Below are positions 34,038 to 42,078 of a DNA stretch of 64,000 bases, piece after piece. The stretch is from Kribbella rubisoli (GTDB taxonomy: Bacteria; Actinomycetota; Actinomycetes; Propionibacteriales; Kribbellaceae), in the NCBI RefSeq assembly GCF_004217145.1, contig NZ_SHKR01000015.1, positions 248,001-312,000 on the forward strand. The letters are read 5' to 3'. The translations under genes and the position numbers were made by a program. Numbering within the stretch: the stretch's first letter is position 1; each line of letters opens with the position of its first letter. The notes beneath the pieces were generated by a model, which saw nothing but the letters and a program-made list of their open reading frames with translations, was not told the origin of the DNA and ran no database searches.

Positions 34038-35374
34038 GGAGGGTCGCGGTCGTCGGAGGTGGTCTGGCGGGGATCACCGCGGCGCTGCAGTTGGCTGATG
34101 CCGGGTGTGAGGTGGTGCTGCTGGAGGGGCGGCCGAAGTTGGGCGGACTGACCCATTCCTTCGAGCGGGACGGGCGGTGGATCGACAACGGGCAGCATGT
34201 GTTCCTTCGCTGTTGCACGTCGTACCTCAGGCTGCTTGATCGGCTTGGGGTGCGGGATCAGGTGCAGCTGCAGTCGCGGCTCGACGTGCCGGTGCGGAGT
34301 GGGAAGCGTCGCGGCGTCGGGCGGATCCGGCGGAACGGAATGCCGGCGCCGTTGCATCTCGGTCCGGCGCTGGCGACGTACCGCTGGTTGAGTTTGGCTG
34401 AGCGGGTTGCTGCGGTGCGAGGCGCGTTGGCGATGGGGCGGGTGGATCGGACGGCTGCGGAGACGGATGCGCAGTCGTTCGGCGGTTGGCTGGCGGCGCA
34501 CGGGCAGGACGCGCGGACGGTGGAGGCGCTGTGGGAGTTGATCGGGATCGCGACGCTGAACGCGCGTGCCGACGACGCGTCCCTTGCTGTCGCGGCGACG
34601 GTGTTCCAGGTTGGTCTGCTTGAGCGGAGTGATGCTGCTGATATCGGGTGGTCGTTGGTGCCGTTGCAGCAATTGCACGGGGAGGCTGCTGCACGTGCGC
34701 TGGCGGCTGCAGGTGTTGCTGTCCGGTTGCGGGCGCGGGTACGGGCTCTGGACGCGGTGGATGGTGCGTGGGCGATCGAGGGGGAGCGGTACGACGACGT
34801 CGTACTGGCGGTGCCGCCCTCGGATGCCGCGGGCCTGCTGCCGGACGATGCGGTGGACTTGCCGGCCGGGTGGGCGGAGGCACTCGGCAGCTCCCCGATC
34901 GTCAACGCTCACGTGGTGTTCGACCGCGTGGTGCTCGACGAGCCGTTCGTTGCCGGCGTCGACAGTCCACTGCAGTGGGTGTTCGACCGGACCGTCCAGA
35001 GTGGAAGCAATCCGGCCGAGCAGTACATCGCCGTCTCGTTGTCGGCGGCCGATGAGCTGATCGACACCCCGGTTGCCGAACTGCGCGACGTGCTGGTGCC
35101 TGCCCTCCGGCGGCTGCTCCCCGCGGCCGCCGACGCGCGTGTGAAGGAGTTCTTCGTGACCCGAGAGCGACATGCCACCTTCCGGCCGGCACCAGGCACC
35201 GGCCGTTTCCGCCCCGACGCGACCACCAACCGCCCCGGCCTGCACCTGGCCGGCGCCTGGACCGCCACTGGCTGGCCCGCCACCATGGAAGGCGCCGTCC
35301 GCAGCGGCGAAGCAGCCGCAACCTCCGTCCTGACCCGAACCGCGGAGCCGGCAGTTGGGGATGTGGTCCTGTGA
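34034..35374 (+). CDS. hpnE: Hydroxysqualene dehydroxylase HpnE
   Basis: 446-aa FAD-dependent amine-oxidase-fold protein reducing hydroxysqualene to squalene, the last HpnCDE step. The N-terminal Rossmann motif VAVVGGGLAGITAALQLADAG and RPKLGGLTHSFERDG (FAD-binding) are clear, as is the C-terminal LHLAGAWTATGWPATMEGAVRSG block. Flanked on both sides by 4-base overlaps with hpnD and the prenyl synthase gene. Base composition changes within the gene: the first two thirds are G/T-ending-codon rich, the last part strongly C-rich. Confidence 0.92.
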   Translation: MRRVAVVGGGLAGITAALQLADAGCEVVLLEGRPKLGGLTHSFERDGRWIDNGQHVFLRCCTSYLRLLDRLGVRDQVQLQSRLDVPVRSGKRRGVGRIRRNGMPAPLHLGPALATYRWLSLAERVAAVRGALAMGRVDRTAAETDAQSFGGWLAAHGQDARTVEALWELIGIATLNARADDASLAVAATVFQVGLLERSDAADIGWSLVPLQQLHGEAAARALAAAGVAVRLRARVRALDAVDGAWAIEGERYDDVVLAVPPSDAAGLLPDDAVDLPAGWAEALGSSPIVNAHVVFDRVVLDEPFVAGVDSPLQWVFDRTVQSGSNPAEQYIAVSLSAADELIDTPVAELRDVLVPALRRLLPAAADARVKEFFVTRERHATFRPAPGTGRFRPDATTNRPGLHLAGAWTATGWPATMEGAVRSGEAAATSVLTRTAEPAVGDVVL

Positions 35375-36411
35375 CGGCTGTGGAGAGGATGCCTTCGGCA
35401 ATTAACGTGCTGGATCTGCTCGCCCGCGGGCGGGAGCTGGTCGATCCGCAGCTGCGGCACGCGCTGGAACGGCTCGACGAGCACACCCGGCTGGTGGCGA
35501 CGTACCACTTCGGCTGGTGTGACGAACACGGACGACCGACCGGCGCCAACTCCGGCAAGGCGATCCGGCCAGGGCTGACCCTGCTCGTCGCAGAGGCGGT
35601 CTGCGGATCACCCGAACCGGCGGTTCCCGGCGGTGTTGCGGTGGAGCTGATCCACAACTTCTCGCTCATCCACGACGACCTGATGGATCGCGACACGCAA
35701 CGCCGCCACCGGCGTACCGTGTGGGCGATCTGGGGCGACGCGATGGCGGTCCTGGTCGGCGATGCGCTTGCTTGTCTCGCGGACGAAGTGCTTGCCGAGT
35801 GCAACTCGCCGTACGCCGTCCATGCCGGACACGCGCTGGCCGTCGCCACCCGCGAGCTGATCCGTGGGCAGGTACTCGACGTGGCCTTCGAACGGCGCGA
35901 CTCGGTCAGCCTGCCGGAGTGTGTGGACATGGCAGCAGGCAAGACCAGTTCGTTGCTCGGTGCATCGGCAGAGCTCGGGGCGATCCTCGCAGGTGCCGAC
36001 GCCGCGACCTGCGAGGCGTTCCGCACGTACGGCTGGGAGCTCGGGCTGGCCTTTCAGATTGTCGACGATCTACTAGGCATCTGGGGAGCGCCGGAGAAGA
36101 CCGGCAAGCCCGTGTTCTCCGACCTGCGCGCACACAAGAAGACGCTGCCCGTGGTGTGGTCCCTCGAGTACGGCGGTGCGCACGGCCGCGAACTGGCCGC
36201 GTGGTTCGCGGAGACCGGTGCTCCGACCGAGGACGACGTACGACGGGCCGCCGTACTCGTCGAGAACGCGGGCGGTCGGGAGTGGGCGTTGGCCGAGGCC
36301 GAGGAGCGGGTGCGGAAGGCCGGGAAGGCGCTCGACGCCGCGGGTATCGCTCCGGCCAACCGGGATCAGCTCGATCGGTTGGCCCAGTTCATCGCGGAGC
36401 GGCAGCTGTGA
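35371..36411 (+). CDS. Polyprenyl diphosphate synthase (hopanoid operon)
   Basis: 346-aa trans-prenyltransferase. The first Asp-rich motif is HDDLMD (101-106); the second is VDDLLG (231-236), i.e. DDxxG instead of the usual DDxxD, within FQIVDDLLGIWG. GKAIRPGL and KTSSLLGASAELG are also conserved. It should condense IPP with an allylic diphosphate; farnesyl diphosphate for squalene is the logical product, geranylgeranyl an alternative. GTGA overlaps join it to hpnE and to the cyclase gene. The GTG start is at the overlap. Confidence 0.88.
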   Translation: MTAVERMPSAINVLDLLARGRELVDPQLRHALERLDEHTRLVATYHFGWCDEHGRPTGANSGKAIRPGLTLLVAEAVCGSPEPAVPGGVAVELIHNFSLIHDDLMDRDTQRRHRRTVWAIWGDAMAVLVGDALACLADEVLAECNSPYAVHAGHALAVATRELIRGQVLDVAFERRDSVSLPECVDMAAGKTSSLLGASAELGAILAGADAATCEAFRTYGWELGLAFQIVDDLLGIWGAPEKTGKPVFSDLRAHKKTLPVVWSLEYGGAHGRELAAWFAETGAPTEDDVRRAAVLVENAGGREWALAEAEERVRKAGKALDAAGIAPANRDQLDRLAQFIAERQL

Positions 36412-38312
36412 CGGCCGAACAGGTGGCCGACGCCGACCTGCGCGTCGGGGAGTGCCTCGACGCGGCGGTGGCGTACCTGCGTTCGTTGCAGCACGACGAC
36501 GGCTGGTGGAAGGGCGACCTGGCAACAAACGTGACGATGGACGCCGAGGACTTGATGCTGCGGCACTTCCTCGGCGTGGCGACTGCGCAGACCGACGCGG
36601 AGACGGCACGGTGGATCCGGTCGCAGCAGCGCGAGGACGGTACCTGGGCGACGTTCCCGGGCGGGCCTGGTGATCTGTCGACGACAGTCGAGTCGTGGGT
36701 CGCGTTGCGGATGGCGGGCGATGATCCGGCCGCCGCGCACATGGCTCGGGCCGCGTGGTTCATCCGTTCCGCGGGTGGGGTCGAGAAGGCTCGGGTGTTC
36801 ACGCACATCTGGCTGGCATTGTTCGGTTTGTGGGAGTGGGACGACTGCCCAGATCTGCCGCCGGAGTTGATCTTCCTGCCGAGTTGGGTGCCGTTGAATG
36901 TCTACAACTGGGCGTGCTGGGCGCGGCAGACGATCGTGCCGCTGACGATCGTGAGCGCGCATCGTCCGGTGCGTCCGGTGTCGTTCACTGTGGGGGAGTT
37001 GCGGGCTGGTACGGCGGTCGCGCCGCGCCTGGCGCCCTGGACGCTTGAGGGGGCGTTTCAGCGGCTGGACGTCGTACTGAACGCGTACTCGCGCTGGGGG
37101 CCGCGCGGGCCGTCGAAAGCCTTGCGGCGGTTGGCGATGCGACGGGCCGTGGAGTGGATCGTCGCTCGGCAGGAGGCCGATGGCGGATGGGGCGGAATCC
37201 AGCCGCCATGGGTGTACTCGCTGATCGCGCTCGATCTGATGGGGTATGCGATCGATCATCCGGTGATGGCGGCGGGGTTGCGCGGGCTCGAGGGTTTCAC
37301 TGTGCACGCGGAGACTGCCGACGGGCCGGTGCGGTGGTTGGAGGCTTGTCAGTCTCCGGTGTGGGATACCGGGCTGGCGGTCGGGGCGTTGCTCGACGCG
37401 GGGGTCGAGGCGGATGACAAGACGGTGCTCAAGGCAACTGATTGGTTGCTTGCGGAGCAGATCGATGCGCCTGGCGATTGGCAGGTGCGGCGGCCTGGGT
37501 TGGTGTCTGGCGGGTGGGCCTTCGAGTTTGCGAACGACGGTTATCCGGATACCGATGACACCGCGGAGATCGTGCTGGCGTTGCGGCGGGTTGAGCATCC
37601 TGAGCCGGGTCGGTTGCGGAGAGCGTTGGACGATGCGGTCGAGTGGACGGCTGGGATGCAGTCTGCTGATGGCGGTTGGGGTGCGTTCGATGCGGACAAC
37701 ACGGACACGACGCCGTTGAAGCTGCCGTTCTGCGACTTCGGCGCGGTGATCGATCCGCCGTCGGCTGATGTGACTGCGCATGTGGTCGAGATGCTGGCGG
37801 CTGAAGGGCGGACCGAATCTGCCGAGTGTCAGCGTGGGGTGCGGTGGTTGCTGGATTCGCAGGAGAAGGACGGGTCGTGGTTCGGGCGCTGGGGGACGAA
37901 CCACGTTTATGGCACGGGCGCCGTCGTACCTGCGTTGATCGCTGTCGGCATGTCAGCGCGCGATCCCGTCATCCAGCGGGCGGTGCGGTGGGTGGAGGAG
38001 CACCAGAACGAGGACGGCGGCTGGGGTGAGGACCTGCGCTCGTACGTCGACCCGTCGTGGATCGGCCGCGGCGACTCCACCCCGTCGCAGACCGCGTGGG
38101 CGCTCCTCACGCTCCTCGCCGCCGACGAAGGAGGTGACGCCGTACGCCGGGGCATCGGCTACCTCGTCGACACCCAGCGCGCGGACGGCGGCTGGGACGA
38201 ACACCGCTACACCGGCACAGGCTTCCCGGGCGACTTCTACATCGGCTACCACCTGTATCGCGTCGTCTTCCCGATCTGGGCCCTGGGCCGCTACCTCGGG
38301 AGAAACCGATGA
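36408..38312 (+). CDS. shc: Squalene-hopene cyclase
   Basis: 634-aa class II triterpene cyclase converting squalene to hopene/hopanol at the membrane. The catalytic DxDD motif is PDTDDTAE (D381-D384). Several QW repeats are present, including QEADGGWGG (255), QSADGGWGAF, QEKDGSWFGRW, QNEDGGWGED and QRADGGWDEH, plus the hydrophobic LNVYNWACWARQT segment. Length matches the family. The GTG at 36408 overlaps the preceding stop by 4 bases; the open frame extends further upstream but out of context. ATGA links it to the HpnG-IspH gene. The middle of the gene is richer in G/T-ending codons than its ends. Confidence 0.95.
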   Translation: MTAEQVADADLRVGECLDAAVAYLRSLQHDDGWWKGDLATNVTMDAEDLMLRHFLGVATAQTDAETARWIRSQQREDGTWATFPGGPGDLSTTVESWVALRMAGDDPAAAHMARAAWFIRSAGGVEKARVFTHIWLALFGLWEWDDCPDLPPELIFLPSWVPLNVYNWACWARQTIVPLTIVSAHRPVRPVSFTVGELRAGTAVAPRLAPWTLEGAFQRLDVVLNAYSRWGPRGPSKALRRLAMRRAVEWIVARQEADGGWGGIQPPWVYSLIALDLMGYAIDHPVMAAGLRGLEGFTVHAETADGPVRWLEACQSPVWDTGLAVGALLDAGVEADDKTVLKATDWLLAEQIDAPGDWQVRRPGLVSGGWAFEFANDGYPDTDDTAEIVLALRRVEHPEPGRLRRALDDAVEWTAGMQSADGGWGAFDADNTDTTPLKLPFCDFGAVIDPPSADVTAHVVEMLAAEGRTESAECQRGVRWLLDSQEKDGSWFGRWGTNHVYGTGAVVPALIAVGMSARDPVIQRAVRWVEEHQNEDGGWGEDLRSYVDPSWIGRGDSTPSQTAWALLTLLAADEGGDAVRRGIGYLVDTQRADGGWDEHRYTGTGFPGDFYIGYHLYRVVFPIWALGRYLGRNR

Positions 38313-39781
38313 CCCCCGTCGTCTACACCCCCTTATATTCCGAGTACTTCGCCCTCCGCGACAAACTCACCACCCCCCTCGTCCGCACCGGTCGCTCCCG
38401 CGGAAGACCGACCCAAGGTCCCACCCTCATCGCCGGAGTCGCCGGCGCCCTCACCAACGACATCGCCCCAGGCGACGTAATCGTCGCAACCGAAATCCGC
38501 CACCTGAGCCGCGCGGGTCAAGGCGTGACGTTGTGCTCTGGGGCTGAGCTTGTGGCGGGGGAGTTACGGCGGTTGGGGATGACTGTTCATCTCGGGCCGA
38601 TGGTGACTACGGACCACGTTGTCGACTCGTCGGAGGAGCGAGCGAGGTTGGCGGCCACCGGGGCGATTGCTGTTGACACCGAGTCTGGGCTGTTGGCGGG
38701 GGATGACGCGCAGACCGTCGTTGTGCGGGTGGTGGTTGATACGCCGGCGCTGCCGTTGCGGCGGGTTGGGATGCCGGCTCGTGGGGTGAGGGCGCTCGCG
38801 CGGCTTCGGCGTACCGCACCAGCGATTGATGCTTGGGCGAAGGCTGTGGGGGAGCGGGAGCTGTTGCTGGCGGCGCCTCGGTCGTTCTGCGCTGGGGTTG
38901 AGCGGGCGATCGAGACGGTGGAGCGGGCGTTGGAGCGGTTCGGGGCACCGGTCTACGTACGTCGTCAGATTGTTCACAATCGGCATGTCGTCAATGACCT
39001 CGAGCGCCGCGGCGCGGTCTTCGTCGAGGAACTGGATGCCGTCCCCGAAGGCAACCTCGTCGTGCTCGCGGCCCACGGTGTCGCCCCCGCAGTACGACGG
39101 CAGGCGGACGAGCGTCACCTCAGGGTCATCGACGCCACCTGCCCCCTCGTCGCGAAGGTGCACCACGAGGTACGCCGGTACGCCGCCCGCGACACCACCG
39201 TCGTACTCATCGGTCATCCCGACCATGAGGAAGTGATCGGCACGATCGGCGAGGCGCCGGAGCACGTGATCGTCGTGTCCAACCCAGCCGAAGCCGAGAA
39301 CGTTCACATCCCCGACCCGGCAAACGTCGGCTACGCCATGCAGACGACGCTCGCCGTCGAGGAGGCGGCCGAGACAGCCGCAGTACTGCGACGACGCTTC
39401 CCAGCACTGACCGGTCCAAGAACAGACGACATCTGCTACGCGACCAGCAACCGCCAGGCCGGCGTCCGCGAGATCGCCGCGCAGTCCGACCTGGTGATCG
39501 TGCTCGGTTCGCAGAACTCGTCCAACTCCAAACGCCTCGCCGAAGTCGCCGAGGCCGCCGGCACCCGCGCAGTACTCGTCGACGACGCCGGCGAGCTCGA
39601 GCTGGCCCTCCTGGCCGGTGCCAAGCGGATCGGTATCACCGCGGGAGCGTCGGCCCCGCCGGAGCTTGTCGACAATCTGATCCGCTGTTTGTCCGGGCTG
39701 GGCCCGGTGTCCGTCACCGAGAACGGGACGCTGACCGAGGACGTCCGCTTCGCGCTACCGAAAGAGGTGAGTCAGCCGTGA
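38309..39781 (+). CDS. HpnG-IspH fusion: adenosylhopane nucleosidase domain + HMBPP reductase
   Basis: 490 aa. Residues 1 to about 172 are nucleoside-phosphorylase-like, as in HpnG: VVYTPLYSEYFALRDKL, LIAGVAGALTNDIAPGDVIVATEIRH, and VDTESGLLAG with the catalytic-type Glu125. Residues about 184-476 are a complete IspH: PRSFCAGVERAIE (C194), VHNRHVVNDLERRG, AAHGVAP, IDATCPLVAKVHHE (C278), DHEEVIG (H306, E308), ICYATSNRQ (C376), GSQNSSNS and TAGASAP. All three [4Fe-4S] cysteines are present. HpnG cuts adenosylhopane to ribosylhopane; IspH makes IPP/DMAPP. 4-base overlaps with shc and hpnH. No stop or frameshift separates the two domains. Confidence 0.88.
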   Translation: MTPVVYTPLYSEYFALRDKLTTPLVRTGRSRGRPTQGPTLIAGVAGALTNDIAPGDVIVATEIRHLSRAGQGVTLCSGAELVAGELRRLGMTVHLGPMVTTDHVVDSSEERARLAATGAIAVDTESGLLAGDDAQTVVVRVVVDTPALPLRRVGMPARGVRALARLRRTAPAIDAWAKAVGERELLLAAPRSFCAGVERAIETVERALERFGAPVYVRRQIVHNRHVVNDLERRGAVFVEELDAVPEGNLVVLAAHGVAPAVRRQADERHLRVIDATCPLVAKVHHEVRRYAARDTTVVLIGHPDHEEVIGTIGEAPEHVIVVSNPAEAENVHIPDPANVGYAMQTTLAVEEAAETAAVLRRRFPALTGPRTDDICYATSNRQAGVREIAAQSDLVIVLGSQNSSNSKRLAEVAEAAGTRAVLVDDAGELELALLAGAKRIGITAGASAPPELVDNLIRCLSGLGPVSVTENGTLTEDVRFALPKEVSQP

Positions 39782-40779
39782 GCATGCCGCTACGGCAGTC
39801 CATCCGCCTGGGCGGATACCTGATGAAGCAGAAGCTCCGGCGCCGGGAGAAGTTCCCGATCCTGCTCGAGCTCGAGCCGCTGTACGCGTGCAACCTGAAA
39901 TGCGCCGGCTGCGGCAAGATCCAGCAGACCCACGACTGGCTGAAGAAGCGGATGTCGGTCGAACAGGCGGTCGCCGCGGTCGAGGAATGCGGTGCGCCGA
40001 TGGTGTCCATTGCCGGCGGCGAACCCCTGATGCACAAGGAGATCGACGAGATCGTCCGGCAGTTGCTTGCCCGGGGCAAGATTGTCTTCCTGTGCACGAA
40101 CGCCGTTCTGATGCCGAAGCATCTGCACAAGTTCATGCCGCACAAGAACTTCGCGTGGATGGTGCACATCGACGGTCTGCGCGAGCGGCACGACCAGTCA
40201 GTCTGCAAGGACGGCGTATTCGACCAGGCCGTCGACGCGATCAAGCAGGCGCAGGCGGCCGGCTTCCGGGTCATGACCAACACCACGTTCTTCGACACCG
40301 ACAGCCCGCAGGACGTCATCGACGTACTCGACTATCTGAACGACGATCTGAAGATCGACAATATGCAGATCTCGCCGGGATTCGCTTACGAGAAGGCGCC
40401 CGACCAGGAGCATTGGCTCGGCCCGGAGGAGACCCGCCAGCTGTTCCGTAAGGCGTTCGGCGACGGCCGGCGGAAGAAGTGGCGGCTTAACCACTCGCCG
40501 CTGTTCCTCGACTTCCTCGAGGGCAAGGTCGACTTCAGCTGTACGGCGTGGGCGATCCCGCTGTACTCGCTGAAGGGCTGGCAACGCCCGTGCTACCTGA
40601 TGGACGACGGGTACGTCGGCACGTACCAGGAGCTCATCGACGACACGGACTGGGACAGCTACGGCCGCGGAAAGGACCCGCGCTGCGCGAACTGCATGGC
40701 CCACTGCGGCTACGAACCGACTGCCGTCGTCGCGACCCTCGGCTCACTCCGCGAGTCGATCCGGGCGGCCGTCAGCTAG
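39778..40779 (+). CDS. hpnH: Adenosylhopane synthase HpnH (radical SAM)
   Basis: 333-aa radical SAM enzyme that adds a 5'-deoxyadenosyl group to diploptene, the first step of extended hopanoid side chains. The cluster motif is CNLKCAGC (C38, C42, C45), followed by SIAGGEPLMHKE (SAM-binding GGE) and a C-terminal Cys-rich DPRCANCMAHCGYEPTA. The GTG at 39778 overlaps the fusion gene by 4 bases; the ATG at 39784 is an alternative two codons in. Last gene of the operon; its end overlaps the convergent MFS gene by 4 bases. Confidence 0.94.
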   Translation: MSMPLRQSIRLGGYLMKQKLRRREKFPILLELEPLYACNLKCAGCGKIQQTHDWLKKRMSVEQAVAAVEECGAPMVSIAGGEPLMHKEIDEIVRQLLARGKIVFLCTNAVLMPKHLHKFMPHKNFAWMVHIDGLRERHDQSVCKDGVFDQAVDAIKQAQAAGFRVMTNTTFFDTDSPQDVIDVLDYLNDDLKIDNMQISPGFAYEKAPDQEHWLGPEETRQLFRKAFGDGRRKKWRLNHSPLFLDFLEGKVDFSCTAWAIPLYSLKGWQRPCYLMDDGYVGTYQELIDDTDWDSYGRGKDPRCANCMAHCGYEPTAVVATLGSLRESIRAAVS

Positions 40780-42011
40780 CGCGGCGCATCGTTGGCCAGC
40801 AGCGTCCGCACTCTGCCTTCGCGGATGCTGAGTACGACGAAGGCGGCGATCGCGAAGGCGGTGAGCGTGGCGGGGATGAAGAAGACATGGGGGAGACCGA
40901 TCGCCGCCACGCCGATCCCGCCGATCGTGCCGCCGATCGCCGAGCCAAGCGGGATCGCGCCCAGGAAGACGCCGGACGCGGTGCCGGCGCCTTCCGGGTA
41001 CAGGTGCTGGGCGATCGAGACGCCGAGCGCGCCCACGCACGCCCAGAGACCGGCGTTCAGTATCTGGCCGAGGAACAGTCCGGCGACCGACGTACTGAGG
41101 GCGTAGGCGAGGTTGCCGCACAGGCCGAGTACGGCGCCGGCCGTCATGGCTCGCATCGGGCCGAAACGGTCGGCGAGGCGGGCGACGACGGGGAGCAGCA
41201 TCAGCTCGAGCAGCGGCTGGATGCCGATCACGAGGCCACGCACGGAGTCGGAGACCTGGAGCTGCTCGGCCATGTAGATCGGGAGGTAGCCGAACTTGAT
41301 CGTGTCGCCGGTCATCGCGAGGACGCACACCGCGGTGAACACCAGCAACGGCATCATGCCGTCGATCCGCCGGCGCTCGGACTGGTCATGGGGAGCGACG
41401 ATCGCCGGTGCGTCGTACCGCTCGACGCGCTGACGGCCGAGGGGGATGATCGCGGCGAACACGCAGACCGCGGTCGCGACCAGCAAGGCCCGCAGCCCGA
41501 ACACGCCGCCGAACCAGCTGCCGAACACCGGCCCGAGGATCCAGCCCGTCGTGAACGCCATCCGGATCGTCGCGATGACCCGGTTCTCGGCCCGGGTCGG
41601 ATGGCGGCTCAGCTCGTCGCGGCAGGCGGCGAACAGCTGCGCCATCGACCCGCCCGCGACGCTCAAGGCCACCGTGCTGATCACGAACGGCATCCACACG
41701 GCGTTCGCCGACGCCATCAGCAGCCAGCCGGCCGCTCCGACCACCGAGCAGATCCGGAACCACAGCAGCCGGTCGTGGCTCCGGTCCGACCAGCGGCCGA
41801 CGACGAACCCGGCGATCGGGGAGGCCACGTTCGTCACGTAGTACAGCCCGGCGAGCGGCAACGGCGTACCGAGGTCGCGGACCAGGAAGAGCGTGAGTTG
41901 CGGAGTCGCTGCCGACAGCCCGACCCCGGCGATCAGCAGCGAAAGGAATGCCGAACGGTAGAACCGCGACCGAAGCACAGTGCCCAGCGCCGACTCCGAC
42001 CGGTCCAGCAT
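40776..42011 (-). CDS. MFS transporter, sugar-efflux (SET)-like
   Basis: 411-aa major facilitator with about 12 membrane segments in two halves. The first half has LTLFLVRDLGTPLPLAGLYY and the loop GRWSDRSHDR; the second has RLADRFGPMRAM in the equivalent loop. The layout resembles SetA-type sugar efflux or related drug transporters; substrate unknown. The ATG at 42011 follows a strong GGAGGGG SD and is preferred over TTG 42023. It is convergent to the hopanoid operon and not evidently linked to it. Confidence 0.85.
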   Translation of the reverse strand: MLDRSESALGTVLRSRFYRSAFLSLLIAGVGLSAATPQLTLFLVRDLGTPLPLAGLYYVTNVASPIAGFVVGRWSDRSHDRLLWFRICSVVGAAGWLLMASANAVWMPFVISTVALSVAGGSMAQLFAACRDELSRHPTRAENRVIATIRMAFTTGWILGPVFGSWFGGVFGLRALLVATAVCVFAAIIPLGRQRVERYDAPAIVAPHDQSERRRIDGMMPLLVFTAVCVLAMTGDTIKFGYLPIYMAEQLQVSDSVRGLVIGIQPLLELMLLPVVARLADRFGPMRAMTAGAVLGLCGNLAYALSTSVAGLFLGQILNAGLWACVGALGVSIAQHLYPEGAGTASGVFLGAIPLGSAIGGTIGGIGVAAIGLPHVFFIPATLTAFAIAAFVVLSIREGRVRTLLANDAPR

Positions 42012-42078
42012 CCACCCCTCCAACGGAAAGCGCCTGCCTCGAACGATAGGCGTTATGCCGGGATCTTGCTTAACCGTG

